Notes: a model not told the origin generated them from the letters alone. Shown: positions 26,403-35,993, counted from the stretch's first letter. The stretch is DNA of 64,000 nt from Niveibacterium sp. 24ML (GCF_026586805.1 NZ_JAPFHA010000008.1:1-64000); one strand, 5' to 3'. Made by a program: numbers and translations.

Positions 26403-26610
26403 AAGGGCTGCGGCACACGAACCGCGTCATGGCCCACTCCCCATGGGCGCGATGACGGTTCCATTGTGTCGGGATGCCGTGCCGCGCTCCATGGCTGACC
26501 GCGCCAATGAGTTGACCGGCGGGCCATGCTGCGGGCCGTCCCCGTACCCGATCGGGCGCGTAGAATCCGCGCTTCTGCCGTGATCACCTGGCTTTTTTCG
26601 CTTGTATCGT

Positions 26611-27762
26611 ATGCTCCCCTTGCTCCGCCGCCGCCTTGTCGTCGGCACGCTTGCCGTGCTGGCCGCCCTGCTGGTGCTCTTGCCACTGGCCTATCACATT
26701 GCGCTCAAGCGCCTCACGGTCGAGCTGGAATCGGTCCTCGGTGAACGTAGCCGGGTGGGCGCGATCGAACTGGGCTGGAACGCCCTGGTGCTGCGCGATG
26801 TCGTGGTCAGCGCAACGCCGGCCTGGCCGGTGAAGGAGGAACTGCGCGCGGCCAGCGTGCGGGTTAAGCCCGCGCTGCTGAGCCTGTTTTCACGCGATGT
26901 ACTGATCCGCGAAGTGGTGCTTGAAGAGGCCTACCTCTCGATGCTGCGCACCCGCAAGGGCCAGCTGCGCATTCTGCCGGCGGTGCTAGAGGCGGACACC
27001 GCCAAGCCGGATACGCCGCAGCCCGGCCCCCAGTCGCCGGCGGCCGATAGCGAGGCCGCCCCCGAGCTACCGACCGAGCCTGCGCGCAAGCTGACGATTG
27101 CGGCGATCACCCTGATCAACGGGGCGATCGACTATTGCGATGGCAGCGTCGCACGCACGCCCCACTGCATCGCATTGCGCGATCTCGACGGCCAATTCAC
27201 GTCCCTGAGCTTGCCCACGCTCGACGCGCAGAGCAGCCTGACACTGGCCGGCACGGTGGAAGGCAAGCAAGGCCAGGGCCGGCTGAATCTGGATGGCACC
27301 ATCACCCTGCTCAACCGTGACATGGATCTGCGCCTGAACCTTGCCAGCGTTGATCTGCACACCTTCGAGCCTTACCTGATCAAGAGCGTCGATACCAGCG
27401 TGCGGCGTGGCAGGCTCGATCTGAACCTGCATGCCAAAGTCAGCAAACGGCGCCTGAATGCGCCTGGCCAGCTGACCTTGAGCGAGCTTGAACTGAACGA
27501 ACGCAGCGGCAGCTTCATGGGCATGCCGCGCGGCCTGGTTGTGGAGTCGCTCAAGGGCAAGGACGGCCGCATCCAGGTGGATTTCACCCTGCAAGGCAAT
27601 CTCGACGATCCCAAGTTCTCGCTCAATGAGGTAATGAGTACCCGGCTTGCCGCATCGCTGGCCAAAGGGCTGGGCATCAGCCTGCAAGGTGTGGTCGGCG
27701 GGGTTGGCGGTGCCACCAGTGGTATCGGCGAAGGTCTTAAGCGCCTCTTCGGGGGCGACTAA
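26611..27762 (+). CDS. DUF748/AsmA-like envelope protein
   Basis: 383 residues. A single N-terminal membrane helix (about 8-30) is followed by AsmA-like beta-rich sequence (for example VGAIELGWNALVLRDVVVSA and ASVRVKPALLSLFSRDVL). The C-terminal half has repeated strands typical of DUF748 (LNLASVDLHTFEPYL, GRLDLNLHAKVSKRRLN). Such proteins span or line the periplasm and are thought to move or shield lipids. A Pro-rich insert lies near residues 130-155. The ATG at 26611 is preferred to a TTG nine bases upstream. Confidence 0.82.
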   Translation: MLPLLRRRLVVGTLAVLAALLVLLPLAYHIALKRLTVELESVLGERSRVGAIELGWNALVLRDVVVSATPAWPVKEELRAASVRVKPALLSLFSRDVLIREVVLEEAYLSMLRTRKGQLRILPAVLEADTAKPDTPQPGPQSPAADSEAAPELPTEPARKLTIAAITLINGAIDYCDGSVARTPHCIALRDLDGQFTSLSLPTLDAQSSLTLAGTVEGKQGQGRLNLDGTITLLNRDMDLRLNLASVDLHTFEPYLIKSVDTSVRRGRLDLNLHAKVSKRRLNAPGQLTLSELELNERSGSFMGMPRGLVVESLKGKDGRIQVDFTLQGNLDDPKFSLNEVMSTRLAASLAKGLGISLQGVVGGVGGATSGIGEGLKRLFGGD

Positions 27763-27794
27763 GCCGGCGGCTGGCTCGCCCTTGCGTGCTGGCC

Positions 27795-27960
27795 AGCCCC
27801 TTCGTTGCCGGGTTGCCAGGCCATCACCCCCAGCTTGTCGACGCGTGTGCGTATGTCGTCGATTGCCCACGGCTTAGGCAGGCTCATCGACGAAGAGGAT
27901 GCCGACCACCTCGCGCGGCCGACTCGAGGGACGGGGCGCGCTGCCCGGGCTGTCCAGTCT
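27795..27960 (-). pseudogene. degraded response-regulator remnant
   Basis: On the minus strand one frame reads PREVVGILFVDEPA and then stops, which resembles the first strand and acidic pocket of a receiver domain (ILFVDDEP). A few bases further, another frame reads LPKPWAIDDIRTRVDKL, which resembles the conserved Lys-Pro end of a receiver domain. The middle of the domain is missing. This fits a receiver gene with a large internal deletion and frameshift. It sits in an otherwise geneless 340-nt gap between the DUF748 and CAP-domain genes. Confidence 0.35.
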
Positions 27961-28101
27961 TGCGGACTTGTGCAGGCAGTGACGAAGGGCAAGCTGGGCA
28001 TGACGGGTGGCCCGCCTTGTCATGCACGATGCAAATATCATGCGGGCGCAGCCGTGCCCCGCCCGGTGCGCGCCCTTTCAAGCCAGACACGAGTGATCCA
28101 G

Positions 28102-28779
28102 ATGAAACTGCAATTCCCCCGCCGCCCCGCACCCGCACGCTACTCACCCCCGGCGCCGACCCTGCTCGCCCTGGCTGCTAGCGCGTTGATGCTGGCGGCC
28201 TGCGGTGGCAGTGGCGAGGCCCCGGCGCCGGACCTGCCAAGCGGCGGCAATGGCAACGGCGGCGCCGTGACCCCTGGCCCGGCGCCAACGCCCACTCCTG
28301 CACCGACGCCCACGCCCACGCCGACACCGCCGGTTGAGCAGGCCACTTGCGGGGACCCCGCCTTCGTCAGCAGCGCCTTGGCTGCCGTGAACGCCTACCG
28401 TGCGGCGGGCGCCGTATGCGGAACGACCAAGTATCCGGCGGCACCGGCGCTCAGCTGGAACGCTGCGTTGAATGCGGCCGCGCAGGCGCATTCGGCCGAC
28501 ATGGCGGCACGCAACTACTTTTCACACAACAGCCTGGACGGCACCAGCCCCTGGCAGCGGATGGCGGCTGCCGGCTATACCGGAAGCGGCGTCGGCGAGA
28601 ACATCGCAGCGGGTCAGTCAAGCGTGAGTGGTGTGCTGGCGGGCTGGATGGCGAGCCCCGGGCACTGCGCCAACATCATGAATGCGTCGGCGAACGAGCT
28701 TGGGCTGGCCTGTGCCCCCGGTGGCCAAGGCAGTGATTACTCGACCTACTGGACGATGGGCACCGGCCGCTCGCGCTGA
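28102..28779 (+). CDS. CAP/SCP-domain lipoprotein
   Basis: 225 residues. The lipobox LMLAAC gives a lipidated Cys. A Pro-Thr repeat linker (PTPTPAPTPTPTPTPP, about 65-85) leads to a CAP domain (about 90-225) with HSADMAARNYFSHNS, GVGENIAAG and WMASPGHCANIMNA, the standard CAP signatures. The His and Glu of the CAP cavity are present. Bacterial CAP proteins have unknown activity and are probably surface- or periplasm-exposed here. It is a single gene. Confidence 0.88.
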   Translation: MKLQFPRRPAPARYSPPAPTLLALAASALMLAACGGSGEAPAPDLPSGGNGNGGAVTPGPAPTPTPAPTPTPTPTPPVEQATCGDPAFVSSALAAVNAYRAAGAVCGTTKYPAAPALSWNAALNAAAQAHSADMAARNYFSHNSLDGTSPWQRMAAAGYTGSGVGENIAAGQSSVSGVLAGWMASPGHCANIMNASANELGLACAPGGQGSDYSTYWTMGTGRSR

Positions 28780-28817
28780 AGGCACACCCTCTCAGCCCGC
28801 GGCACGGCGAGCTGGCT

Positions 28818-29318
28818 TCACTCCACCGACAGATAGCGGTAGCGGCCGCCGTGATAGATCAGCGGCTCCCCGTCGCCCTGTGCGAAACGTTCGACCTGCC
28901 CCAGGAAAATCAGGTGGTCACCCCCATCGTGGCGGATTGCGTTGCGGCATTCAAACCAGGCAAGGCAACCGGGCAGCAGGGGCACGCCCCCGATGCCGGT
29001 GTTAACGTCCAAGTCGTCGAACTTGTCATCGGCGCGGCTGGCAAAGCGGCGTGAAAGCGGCATCTGATGTGACGCGAGCACGTTGATCGCATAGCGCTCA
29101 CACTGTTCGAAAGCCGCCAGCAGGGGCAGGTGGCGCGCCAGGCTCCATACCACCAGCGGCGGCGCCAAGGAGACCGAGTTGAACGAATTGACGGTGAGGC
29201 CGATCGGCTTGCCCGCGGCATTCAGGGCGGTCACCACCGTAATGCCGGTCGCGAACATGCCCAGCGCGCGGCGAAATGCCAGCGTATCGAAGTCGGGCAG
29301 GTGGTCGGGGTCAGACAT
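28818..29318 (-). CDS. flavin reductase-like FMN-binding protein
   Basis: 166 residues from MSDPDHLPDF. The flavin_reduct pattern is clear: FRRALGMFATGITVVTA, then GLTVNSFNSVSLAPPLVVW and ASHQMPLSRRFA, ending with a strand at HGGRYRYLSV. These proteins reduce FMN or FAD with NAD(P)H, usually for a partner monooxygenase, but no oxygenase gene is nearby. The upstream start at 29336 (MYRDAR) is possible; the later Met gives the usual length. Confidence 0.88.
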   Translation of the reverse strand: MSDPDHLPDFDTLAFRRALGMFATGITVVTALNAAGKPIGLTVNSFNSVSLAPPLVVWSLARHLPLLAAFEQCERYAINVLASHQMPLSRRFASRADDKFDDLDVNTGIGGVPLLPGCLAWFECRNAIRHDGGDHLIFLGQVERFAQGDGEPLIYHGGRYRYLSVE

Positions 29319-29655
29319 GCGGGCATCTCGGTACAAACAGGAAGGGGCGGATTATGCGGCCCGCGGCATCGGGCGTCGACCCGCAACCCAGCAGGGTTAT
29401 TGCGGGTGACGATTTCCCGTTCAAGCCTTTCGTTCTGCGGCCGTAATCAATCCTGCGGGCGGCCACACGGTGGCGAGTCTCGGCGGCGAACCAGCTTGCC
29501 ACCGTAGCCTTGTGCCGCTCGCACCTTCCTTGGCCTGAAGTGAACACGATTCACCAAAGCCGCCAGAAACGATCGCTTTTGGCCTGCGGCGCGCCCACCT
29601 ATCCTTGTTCAAACAGTTGATCCGACTTGATGGATCGCTGCAGCAGGGGCCCGCC
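29319..29655. other. divergent intergenic region with hairpin and palindrome
   Basis: This 337-nt gap lies between the flavin reductase and pirin starts. It contains a nested hairpin at 29379-29407 (ACCCGCAA and TTGCGGGT enclosing ACCC/GGGT) and a small palindrome, GTGAA-CACGA-TTCAC, at 29540-29554. Both could be regulatory sites. No coding frame is supported. Confidence 0.45.
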
Positions 29656-30369
29656 ATGATCCAGATCCGATCCGCCGCCGAGCGCGGACACACCAAGCAC
29701 GGTTGGCTTGAAAGCCACCACAGTTTCTCTTTTGCCGACTACTACGATCCGGCCCACATGGGCTGGGGCGTGCTGCGCGTCATCAACGATGACCGCGTTG
29801 CGCCCGGCATGGGCTTTGGCACCCATGGCCATCGCGACATGGAGATCGTCAGCTATGTGCTCAGTGGCACCCTGCAGCATCGCGACAACCTGGGCAATGG
29901 CACGCTGATCCAGCCCGGCGATGTACAGCGGATGAGCGCCGGGCGCGGGGTGCTGCACAGCGAGTTCAACCCGTCGCAGACCGAAGGCGTGCACTTCCTG
30001 CAGATCTGGATCCTGCCTGCGCGCCGCGGCATCGACCCTGGCTACGAACAGATCCGCTTCAACGACAGTGACAAGCGCGGCCGTCTGCGCCTGGTGGCCT
30101 CGCCCGATGGCCGCGATGGCAGCGTCACGGTGCATCAGGATGCCAGCATCCATGCCGGGCTCTTCAATGCCGGTGAGGCAGCCACCTATGCGCTTGCGCC
30201 CGGGCGGCTGGGCTACCTGCATGTTGCGCGCGGCAGCGTCACGCTCAACGGCGAGGCCATGCAGGCGGGGGATGGCGCACGGATCAGCGATGAGGCGGCG
30301 CTGCAGATTGCCGGCCTCGAGGGCGGCGAAGTCTTGCTGTTTGATCTGCCGCCGGAAGCAGCCTGGTAA
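29656..30369 (+). CDS. pirin-family cupin protein (YhaK-like)
   Basis: 237 residues. The pirin N-terminal cupin has the metal-site pattern GFGTHGHRDMEIVSYVLSG and later GRGVLHSEFNPS, which provide His and Glu ligands. It also has the pirin motif FADYYDPAHMGWG near residue 27. The second cupin (about 145-237) is less conserved. Family members include quercetin 2,3-dioxygenases and redox sensors. The start at MIQIRSAAERG follows an AGGGG ribosome site. Confidence 0.9.
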   Translation: MIQIRSAAERGHTKHGWLESHHSFSFADYYDPAHMGWGVLRVINDDRVAPGMGFGTHGHRDMEIVSYVLSGTLQHRDNLGNGTLIQPGDVQRMSAGRGVLHSEFNPSQTEGVHFLQIWILPARRGIDPGYEQIRFNDSDKRGRLRLVASPDGRDGSVTVHQDASIHAGLFNAGEAATYALAPGRLGYLHVARGSVTLNGEAMQAGDGARISDEAALQIAGLEGGEVLLFDLPPEAAW

Positions 30370-30371
30370 AT

Positions 30372-30403
30372 GGAAATGGGCTGCCCTTGGGCAGCCCATT
30401 TGC
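30372..30403. terminator. bidirectional terminator between pirin and cytochrome c genes
   Basis: AATGGGCTGCCC and GGGCAGCCCATT form a perfect 12-bp stem. An A run precedes and a T run follows, so it could end both convergent genes. Confidence 0.8.
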
Positions 30404-30418
30404 CAGCGTGCGGAAGGC

Positions 30419-30847
30419 TTACTTGACCTCGGGTTCCTTGAACGAGGCGCCCGACTTGTTGGCCATGAAGGCAATCGCGCGGGCGATTTCCTCATCGGTC
30501 AGGTCAGGGTTACCACCCCGTGCGGGCATCGCGTTCTTGCCGGCGATGGCGGACTTGGTCAGCCCATCGAGCCCCAGCGCAAGGCGCGGCGCCCAGGCGG
30601 CGTTGTCACCGATCTTCGGCGCGTTGAGCGCGCCGGAGCTGTGGCAGGCGGCGCAGGCCGCCGTGACAACTTGTTCACCGGTACGGCTCCCCTTCGCAGC
30701 GCCGGCATCGGCGGCGCCCAGGGCCACCTTGGCGACCGGCTGGATCAGCGTTGCGGTCTCTTCCTCATTGACGGGTTGCGACTGGTTGCAGCCGGCAAGC
30801 AAAGTGGCCGAAAGAAGTGCGAGCGGTAGCGCGGAACGGATCGACAT
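30419..30847 (-). CDS. c-type cytochrome, c5-like, lipoprotein
   Basis: 142 residues. The signal peptide ends at LLAGC, suggesting a lipid anchor. The haem site is CAACH (about residue 68), and the distal ligand is probably the Met in KNAMPARGG. The C-terminal helix DEEIARAIAFMANKSG completes a class I cytochrome c domain. It should carry electrons in the periplasm. The gene is convergent with pirin. Confidence 0.9.
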   Translation of the reverse strand: MSIRSALPLALLSATLLAGCNQSQPVNEEETATLIQPVAKVALGAADAGAAKGSRTGEQVVTAACAACHSSGALNAPKIGDNAAWAPRLALGLDGLTKSAIAGKNAMPARGGNPDLTDEEIARAIAFMANKSGASFKEPEVK

Positions 30848-30927
30848 GATGGCCTACGGTGTGTTTTCTGGATTGGAGAACGCGGCCCCCTGCCGCGCAA
30901 GCCCCTGATTATAGCGGGAGTATTCGC

Positions 30928-30960
30928 CGCGCTGGCGCATCGGCTTGATGCGCCAGCGCG
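30928..30960. repeat. 14-bp perfect hairpin after the patatin gene
   Basis: CGCGCTGGCGCATC (30928-30941), loop GGCTT, and GATGCGCCAGCGCG (30947-30960) form a 14-bp perfect stem. It lies 4 nt after the minus-strand patatin gene and has no T run. It may protect the 3' end or act as a weak terminator. Confidence 0.7.
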
Positions 30961-30963
30961 CCT

Positions 30964-33180
30964 TCAGTAGGGCACGCCGAGGTAGAGGTAGCCCGCCTTG
31001 CGGCCGCCTTCGCCCTGCCCGTAGGCGAGGTAGAGCGGACCGAGCAAGGTATCAAGCCCAACGAAGGCTGAACCGGCATAGATCAGGCCAGTGCTGCGCT
31101 CCTCCAGATAAACGCGGTCGACGCGGCCAAACTCGGCTGAACTGCCCAGGTACAGGCCGGTTCCCAACTGCGGTACGAATTGCGCCAACTGCCGATACAC
31201 CATCAGGCGGCCGAACATCGTGCGGGCACCGACGAACTCCTGGTCCTGGTAGCCCGATAGCTTCAGGAAGCCGCCCAGCCCGCTTGGGCTCAGGCTCTGT
31301 GGTCCGTCCGTGAGGTTGCCGGCGTACTCCAGCGTGAGCCGGCCTGTGTTGCGCAGCAGCGTGCCTACGATTTCGCCGGTGAATGATCCGAGCGTGGCAT
31401 CGCGCGTGACGTCCGCTTCGTTTCGAGCCCGCACCTTCGACAAATCGGCCTTGAGGTAATAGCCGTTGCGGGGAAAACGTGGATTGTCGAGTTGGTCTAT
31501 CACCACTTGTCCGTGCACCCCGGCGAGCCTGAGCCGCTGGCCTTCCACCGGTGAAACCGGCCCGATGATGCTCTCACCGCGCACCGTCGATCGCTCGTAG
31601 CTCAGGCGTGCTTCGCCCAGGCTGCCCAAGGAATAGCCGAAGCCCGCCCCGAGCGTGCTGCTGTAGATTGCGAACTCGCCTTTTTCCCGCCCATCCTCGT
31701 CGTAAATGCCGAACTTGTCGCGGCCATAGGTGAGGCGGCCGGAGAGAAACCATGGCGAAAGGGCAATCGGCTGGAACAACTCCGTATCCAGGCTCTGGTT
31801 GTTGCCCAGTTGCAGGTTGTTGCGCCACTGCGCACCCCACCGGTTCAGCCAGGTCATCTGCAGGTTCGCCAGCAAGCCCAGTTCCGCGTTGTTGTATGAA
31901 TCGATCTTGAAATCGAGCCCGAAACGCAGGTAGTTGGGCCCCACCGCACGCTCAACCGGCATCACGTCGGCGATGCGTTTTCCGTCTTCGGTGCGCACGG
32001 CATAGCTGACGCGATCGAAGTCACCGGTCTGGTAGAGGCGCTCGGTGGTGGCCAGCAGCGCCTCGCGCGGCATCGGGCCCGCTTGCTTGCCCTGCACGAT
32101 CCCGCGCACATGCGATTCGGGAACGAAGCGCGTCTCCTCGACCTTGACCACGTCATAGGTGCTGGGCTGCGCCGCCAGTCGTGCCGCCAGCGCGCGCTTC
32201 CAGGCCTCGTACTCGGCCGGGCTGACGCTGAAGGCAGCGAGCTTGTCCTCGTTTGCAATCGCCGCTTCGCGGCCTTTCTTGATGAGTTCGGGTGCGAGCG
32301 CGAAGTCGGCTGGCGAATAGCCCTTGAGCTTGGGCTCGATCAGTACATCGCCCGGTCCCATCCTGGCGAGCTGTTCGGATACGTTGCGGCGAACGAAAAT
32401 GTTCGATTGCTGCGCGCTGATATCAAGCAGGGTCTTGATTTCGTCGATCGGTGTCAGCGGCGTGCCGACGTCCACCACGATCACCGTGTCGGCACAACGG
32501 CCCTTGACGTTCTGGACCGGTACGTTGCGCACCAGCATGCCATCCACCAGCAGGCGCCCGTTCTCGCGGATCGGATCGAACACGCCCGGCACCGCCATGG
32601 ATGAGCGCATTGCGATCATCAAGTCGCCGGAGCGGAATTCCACCGCATCACCACTGGCAAGATCCGTCGCCAGCGCGGTGAAGGGAATCGGCAGGGTGTC
32701 GAAGTCCGCCACCGATGTGTCGCGCGTGAGCTTGCGCAGGAAGGTCTCGATCTGTTGCGTGCTCACCGCCGCGCGGGGCAGCACGAGACCATTGGCGTCG
32801 AGACCAAGCGTCACATCCAGCAGGTTGCTCCGGTCGTCCTTTTTGCGAACGTAAGGGCGGTCCTTGCGTTCTGGCACGCCGGCCAGCAGTTTGTCCCAGT
32901 CGGCATGGGTGACCTCGCGCTCCATTTCCTCGACCGAAAGCCCACTGGCGTAGGAGCCGCCGACCAGCGCGCCGGCGCTGGTGCCGGCGATGCAGGAGAT
33001 CGGTATGCGCAAGCGTTCGAGTTCGGCAATCACGCCCAGGTGCGCCAGGCCGCGCGCACCGCCGCCGCCGAGCACGAGGCCGACGCCTTGCGGCAGCTTG
33101 GGTGGTGCATCGGCCGCAGTGGCCGCGAATGAAATGGCAAGCAGACAGATTGATAACGAACGCATCAGGTCAGCACGCAT
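30964..33180 (-). CDS. patatin-like phospholipase with BamA-type barrel (type Vd)
   Basis: 738 residues. A signal peptide ends near AATAADA. The patatin domain (about 30-300) has the oxyanion loop GGGGARGLAHLG, nucleophile Ser in GTSAGALVGG, and the dyad Asp in LLVDGMLV. A POTRA-like domain (about 340-400) and a 16-strand Omp85-type barrel (about 410-738) follow, with a terminal aromatic residue (YLYLGVPY). This is the PlpD-type Vd autotransporter layout, in which a lipase is exported through its own barrel. It is preceded by a palindromic site at 33211-33228. Confidence 0.92.
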   Translation of the reverse strand: MRADLMRSLSICLLAISFAATAADAPPKLPQGVGLVLGGGGARGLAHLGVIAELERLRIPISCIAGTSAGALVGGSYASGLSVEEMEREVTHADWDKLLAGVPERKDRPYVRKKDDRSNLLDVTLGLDANGLVLPRAAVSTQQIETFLRKLTRDTSVADFDTLPIPFTALATDLASGDAVEFRSGDLMIAMRSSMAVPGVFDPIRENGRLLVDGMLVRNVPVQNVKGRCADTVIVVDVGTPLTPIDEIKTLLDISAQQSNIFVRRNVSEQLARMGPGDVLIEPKLKGYSPADFALAPELIKKGREAAIANEDKLAAFSVSPAEYEAWKRALAARLAAQPSTYDVVKVEETRFVPESHVRGIVQGKQAGPMPREALLATTERLYQTGDFDRVSYAVRTEDGKRIADVMPVERAVGPNYLRFGLDFKIDSYNNAELGLLANLQMTWLNRWGAQWRNNLQLGNNQSLDTELFQPIALSPWFLSGRLTYGRDKFGIYDEDGREKGEFAIYSSTLGAGFGYSLGSLGEARLSYERSTVRGESIIGPVSPVEGQRLRLAGVHGQVVIDQLDNPRFPRNGYYLKADLSKVRARNEADVTRDATLGSFTGEIVGTLLRNTGRLTLEYAGNLTDGPQSLSPSGLGGFLKLSGYQDQEFVGARTMFGRLMVYRQLAQFVPQLGTGLYLGSSAEFGRVDRVYLEERSTGLIYAGSAFVGLDTLLGPLYLAYGQGEGGRKAGYLYLGVPY

Positions 33181-33210
33181 GGCGGAGTCCGATCAGTCAG
33201 TAATGAGTCG

Positions 33211-33228
33211 CGTGACCCGCACGTCACG
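33211..33228. promoter_or_regulatory. palindrome upstream of the patatin gene
   Basis: CGTGAC, CCGCAC and GTCACG form an 18-bp site with perfect 6-bp arms, 31 nt before the patatin start. It is a candidate operator; the regulator is unknown. Confidence 0.35.
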
Positions 33229-33329
33229 AGACGAATCCATGCCCCTACTCTAGCCGACTTCGGTTGGCCGCCTCCCCGACCCTGATCAGCCCGCGATCGC
33301 TCCGGATTGCCTTGCAGGCCAGGCTTTCA

Positions 33330-33358
33330 TGGACGTTCAAGGGCCAATGCGCTATGAT
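33330..33358 (+). promoter_or_regulatory. promoter of tRNA-Arg
   Basis: TGGACG, a 17-nt spacer and TATGAT precede the tRNA by 11 nt, giving a start point a few bases before the mature 5' end. Confidence 0.6.
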
Positions 33359-33369
33359 CCACCGGCTGT

Positions 33370-33446
33370 GCGACCGTAGCTCAGCTGGATAGAGTACTGG
33401 CCTCCGAAGCCAGGGGTCGTGGGTTCGAATCCCGCCGGTCGCACCA
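33370..33446 (+). tRNA. tRNA-Arg (anticodon CCG)
   Basis: 77 nt including an encoded CCA. The acceptor stem GCGACCG pairs with CGGTCGC. The anticodon stem CTGGC/GCCAG holds the loop CTCCGAA, giving anticodon CCG. The T arm has GGGTTCGAATCCC. It decodes CGG. No remnant of an integrated element is visible next to its 3' end. Confidence 0.97.
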
Positions 33447-33509
33447 CCCACCCGCCTTTTTGCCCGCACGGGCTCCCGCCTCTTCTCTCGCAGACCTGAC
33501 GCACCGGCG

Positions 33510-35717
33510 TCAAAGGTAGTCGTGCTCGCGTTCGCCGAGCAGCACTTCCGCCGGTGTGACCTCGCTCGCCAGCCAGGCCGTCAGCGCGGCCTCGGGCATC
33601 GGGCGGGCAACCAGATAGCCCTGCACATAGTCGCAACCGGCGCGGCGCAACTGATTCAACTGCGCGCTGGTTTCCACGCCTTCGGCAACCACCTTGTGCC
33701 GCAGGGCGTGCGAGAGCGCGACGATGGATTCGACGATGGTTCTTGCGTTCGGGTCTTCGTCCGATCGCAGCACGAATGCGCGGTCGATCTTGACCAGATC
33801 GATCGGCATCCGCGAGAGGTAGGACAAGCTTGAATACCCAGTCCCGAAATCGTCCAGTGCGATGGAAACGCCCAGCTCCTTGAGCCGCGCCATTTCGCGC
33901 AAGGCGGTATCGGCGTCGCGAACGATCACGCTCTCGGTCAGTTCAAGTTCGATCATCGCGGCCGGCAGGTCGAAATCGCTGAGCGCGCGCACTACCGTTT
34001 CGCAGAAATCTCGGCTCTCGAACTGTGGCGCGGCAATATTGACGGCCACCCGAGGCGGCTTGAGGCCGGCTGCGCGCCAGCGTGCGACGGTCGCGCAGGC
34101 GCTGCGCAAGACCTTTTCGCCAATCGTCACGATCAGGCCGGTTTCTTCTGCTACCGGAATGAAGCGTGCGGGCGAGATGACCGTGCCTTCGGGTGTGCGC
34201 CACCGCAGCAATGCTTCGGCGGATATCAGGCGACCGCTGGCGATCTCGACCTGCGGCTGGAATTCGAGGAACAACTCGTCGTCATTCTCGAGCGCGCGGC
34301 GCAGGCCGTTCTCGATCGTCAAGCGGTCCATCGCGCGCTGATTCAGATCGGGCGTGTAGAAGCGATAGCCGCCACGGCCGGCTTCCTTGCTGGCGTACAT
34401 CGCCAGATCGGCGTTCTTGAGCAGGGTCGCGGCATCGTTGCCGTGGTCGGGGCACATGCTGATGCCGACGGAACAGCCGATCTTGAGACTGTGCCCCACC
34501 AGTTCAATCGGATCGAGGAAGGCATTGAGCACGCGGCGGGCAATGCGGCTGATCTGCTCGGTATTGCGTACATCACGCGCGAGGATCACGAATTCGTCGC
34601 CACCGAGTCGTGCAACCAGATCGCCGTCGCGCAGGGCGCGGCGGAGCTTGTCTGCAATCTGCTGCAGGAGTTGATCGCCGGATTCATGCCCGAGCGTGTC
34701 GTTGATCCGCTTGAACTGGTCAAGATCAAGGAAGAGCACGGCAATGCGCTCACCGCTGCCGGCGTGGGCGGCCAAAGCCAGCTCAAGCATCTCGGTGAAA
34801 TGCGCGCGATTGGGCAGGCCTGTCAGCGTATCGCGCTGCGCCAGATCGAGCGCCTGCGCGGTGGCCGACTCAAGTTCGCGCGTGCGCGCCTGCACCCGGG
34901 CTTCAAGCAGATTCTGGTACTCGATCACCCGCGCACGTGAAGCGCCAAGGCTATCAACCATGTGCTGGAAGGCGCGCCCCAGATCGGCCAGCTCGTCGGT
35001 GGTCGAGATCTGAACCGTCTGGCCCAGGCGGCCATCGGCAACCTCGCGTGCGGCGCGGGATAGATCTCGCAGGGGTTGCACCAGGCGACGGGTGAACAGC
35101 GTCGTCAGAACAATCGCCAGCGCCGTCACGACAATCGCAAAACGCGCGGTTTCATTGACGAACGCCAGCGCTTCACGACGCGCGCGCTCGCTCGACAGGC
35201 CCAGCTGCACATAGCCGAGCACACCGACGCTCGCGCTCTCGGGCGAGGCGGCACGCGCGTTGCTGTAGCTGCCTTCCGGGCTGCGCACGACCGCGAGGAA
35301 CTCGATGACATCCTTGCCTGATCGGCGGCTGCTGAGGCGATCCGACGGCCAATCCGACGGCAACACGCGTGCCGGCTTCTGGCTGCGGAACTGGCGCTCG
35401 ACCAGCAATTTGCCGTCGGTGCCGTAGAAGGCCGCGTAGGTGACGTCATCATTGCTCGACAGGCCGGCGAGCAGTTGCGACAGCGCCTCCTGGTTGCCAC
35501 TGTAGAGCGGGAACTCGCTGCTTTCCGACAGCATGGCAACCACCGCTTCGCCGTGCGCCTGCAAGGCCGCATACGAGAGCCGGGACTGCGTGCGGATCAC
35601 CGCGACGCCAATCGCCAGGGATGTCAGCAGGATGGTCGACACTGCCAGCAAACTGAGTTTGGCGGCAATGCCCATCGGGCGGACCATCAGGAAAGCGCGG
35701 CGTTCAGGTTCGGCCAT
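33510..35717 (-). CDS. membrane GGDEF-EAL protein with HAMP domain
   Basis: 735 residues. Two membrane helices (about 17-40 and 190-210) bracket a periplasmic sensor (40-185), followed by HAMP (about 210-262) and a short coiled coil. The GGDEF domain has an intact site ([12 protein letters not shown]) and an RxxD I-site (RDGD). The EAL domain has [27 protein letters not shown] and QGYLVARP, so both synthesis and breakdown of c-di-GMP look possible. The sensor domain ligand is unknown. The gene is monocistronic. Confidence 0.93.
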   Translation of the reverse strand: MAEPERRAFLMVRPMGIAAKLSLLAVSTILLTSLAIGVAVIRTQSRLSYAALQAHGEAVVAMLSESSEFPLYSGNQEALSQLLAGLSSNDDVTYAAFYGTDGKLLVERQFRSQKPARVLPSDWPSDRLSSRRSGKDVIEFLAVVRSPEGSYSNARAASPESASVGVLGYVQLGLSSERARREALAFVNETARFAIVVTALAIVLTTLFTRRLVQPLRDLSRAAREVADGRLGQTVQISTTDELADLGRAFQHMVDSLGASRARVIEYQNLLEARVQARTRELESATAQALDLAQRDTLTGLPNRAHFTEMLELALAAHAGSGERIAVLFLDLDQFKRINDTLGHESGDQLLQQIADKLRRALRDGDLVARLGGDEFVILARDVRNTEQISRIARRVLNAFLDPIELVGHSLKIGCSVGISMCPDHGNDAATLLKNADLAMYASKEAGRGGYRFYTPDLNQRAMDRLTIENGLRRALENDDELFLEFQPQVEIASGRLISAEALLRWRTPEGTVISPARFIPVAEETGLIVTIGEKVLRSACATVARWRAAGLKPPRVAVNIAAPQFESRDFCETVVRALSDFDLPAAMIELELTESVIVRDADTALREMARLKELGVSIALDDFGTGYSSLSYLSRMPIDLVKIDRAFVLRSDEDPNARTIVESIVALSHALRHKVVAEGVETSAQLNQLRRAGCDYVQGYLVARPMPEAALTAWLASEVTPAEVLLGEREHDYL

Positions 35718-35993
35718 TTCGCGATTGTGGCTCAGCGCAAGGATTTCGTGGCAGTCCGCCGCTGCGCTGGCGATCGGGCGTCATCGCGCCGACCCGAACT
35801 TGCAGATCGAGAACGGCCAGGCAAGGTGACTGTCCTGAAGACGGCATCCGGTCGGTGAAGAGCGATATGACATGCCTCGACTAACGGCGCGAAGGGCCGC
35901 GGACTTGAGCGGGCGACCAACCCTGTGGCGTGAAACGGATCATGAGCAGCACGGGCGCCGGGCGCTAGAATGGGTGGTTTGGAGGCAAGCGAC

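Larger units (their letters stand above)
26061..26610. other. 550-nt structured intergenic region
   Basis: No credible coding frame was found. The region holds three strong stem-loops: a 12-bp inverted repeat at 26093-26144, and two hairpins at 26154-26178 and 26373-26402 that are followed by T runs on the minus strand. A TAGAAT -10-like box at 26561-26566 probably serves the DUF748 gene on the plus strand. The layout could hide a minus-strand small RNA. Confidence 0.5.

Noticed and set aside
28300-28345. Short CCGACGCC-type tandem repeats as a CRISPR or VNTR
   Set aside because: They encode the Pro-Thr linker of the CAP lipoprotein and are ordinary low-complexity coding sequence.
33370-33446. 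tRNA-Arg as an integration site for a mobile element
   Set aside because: No integrase gene or repeated 3' tRNA segment was seen on either side within the window.
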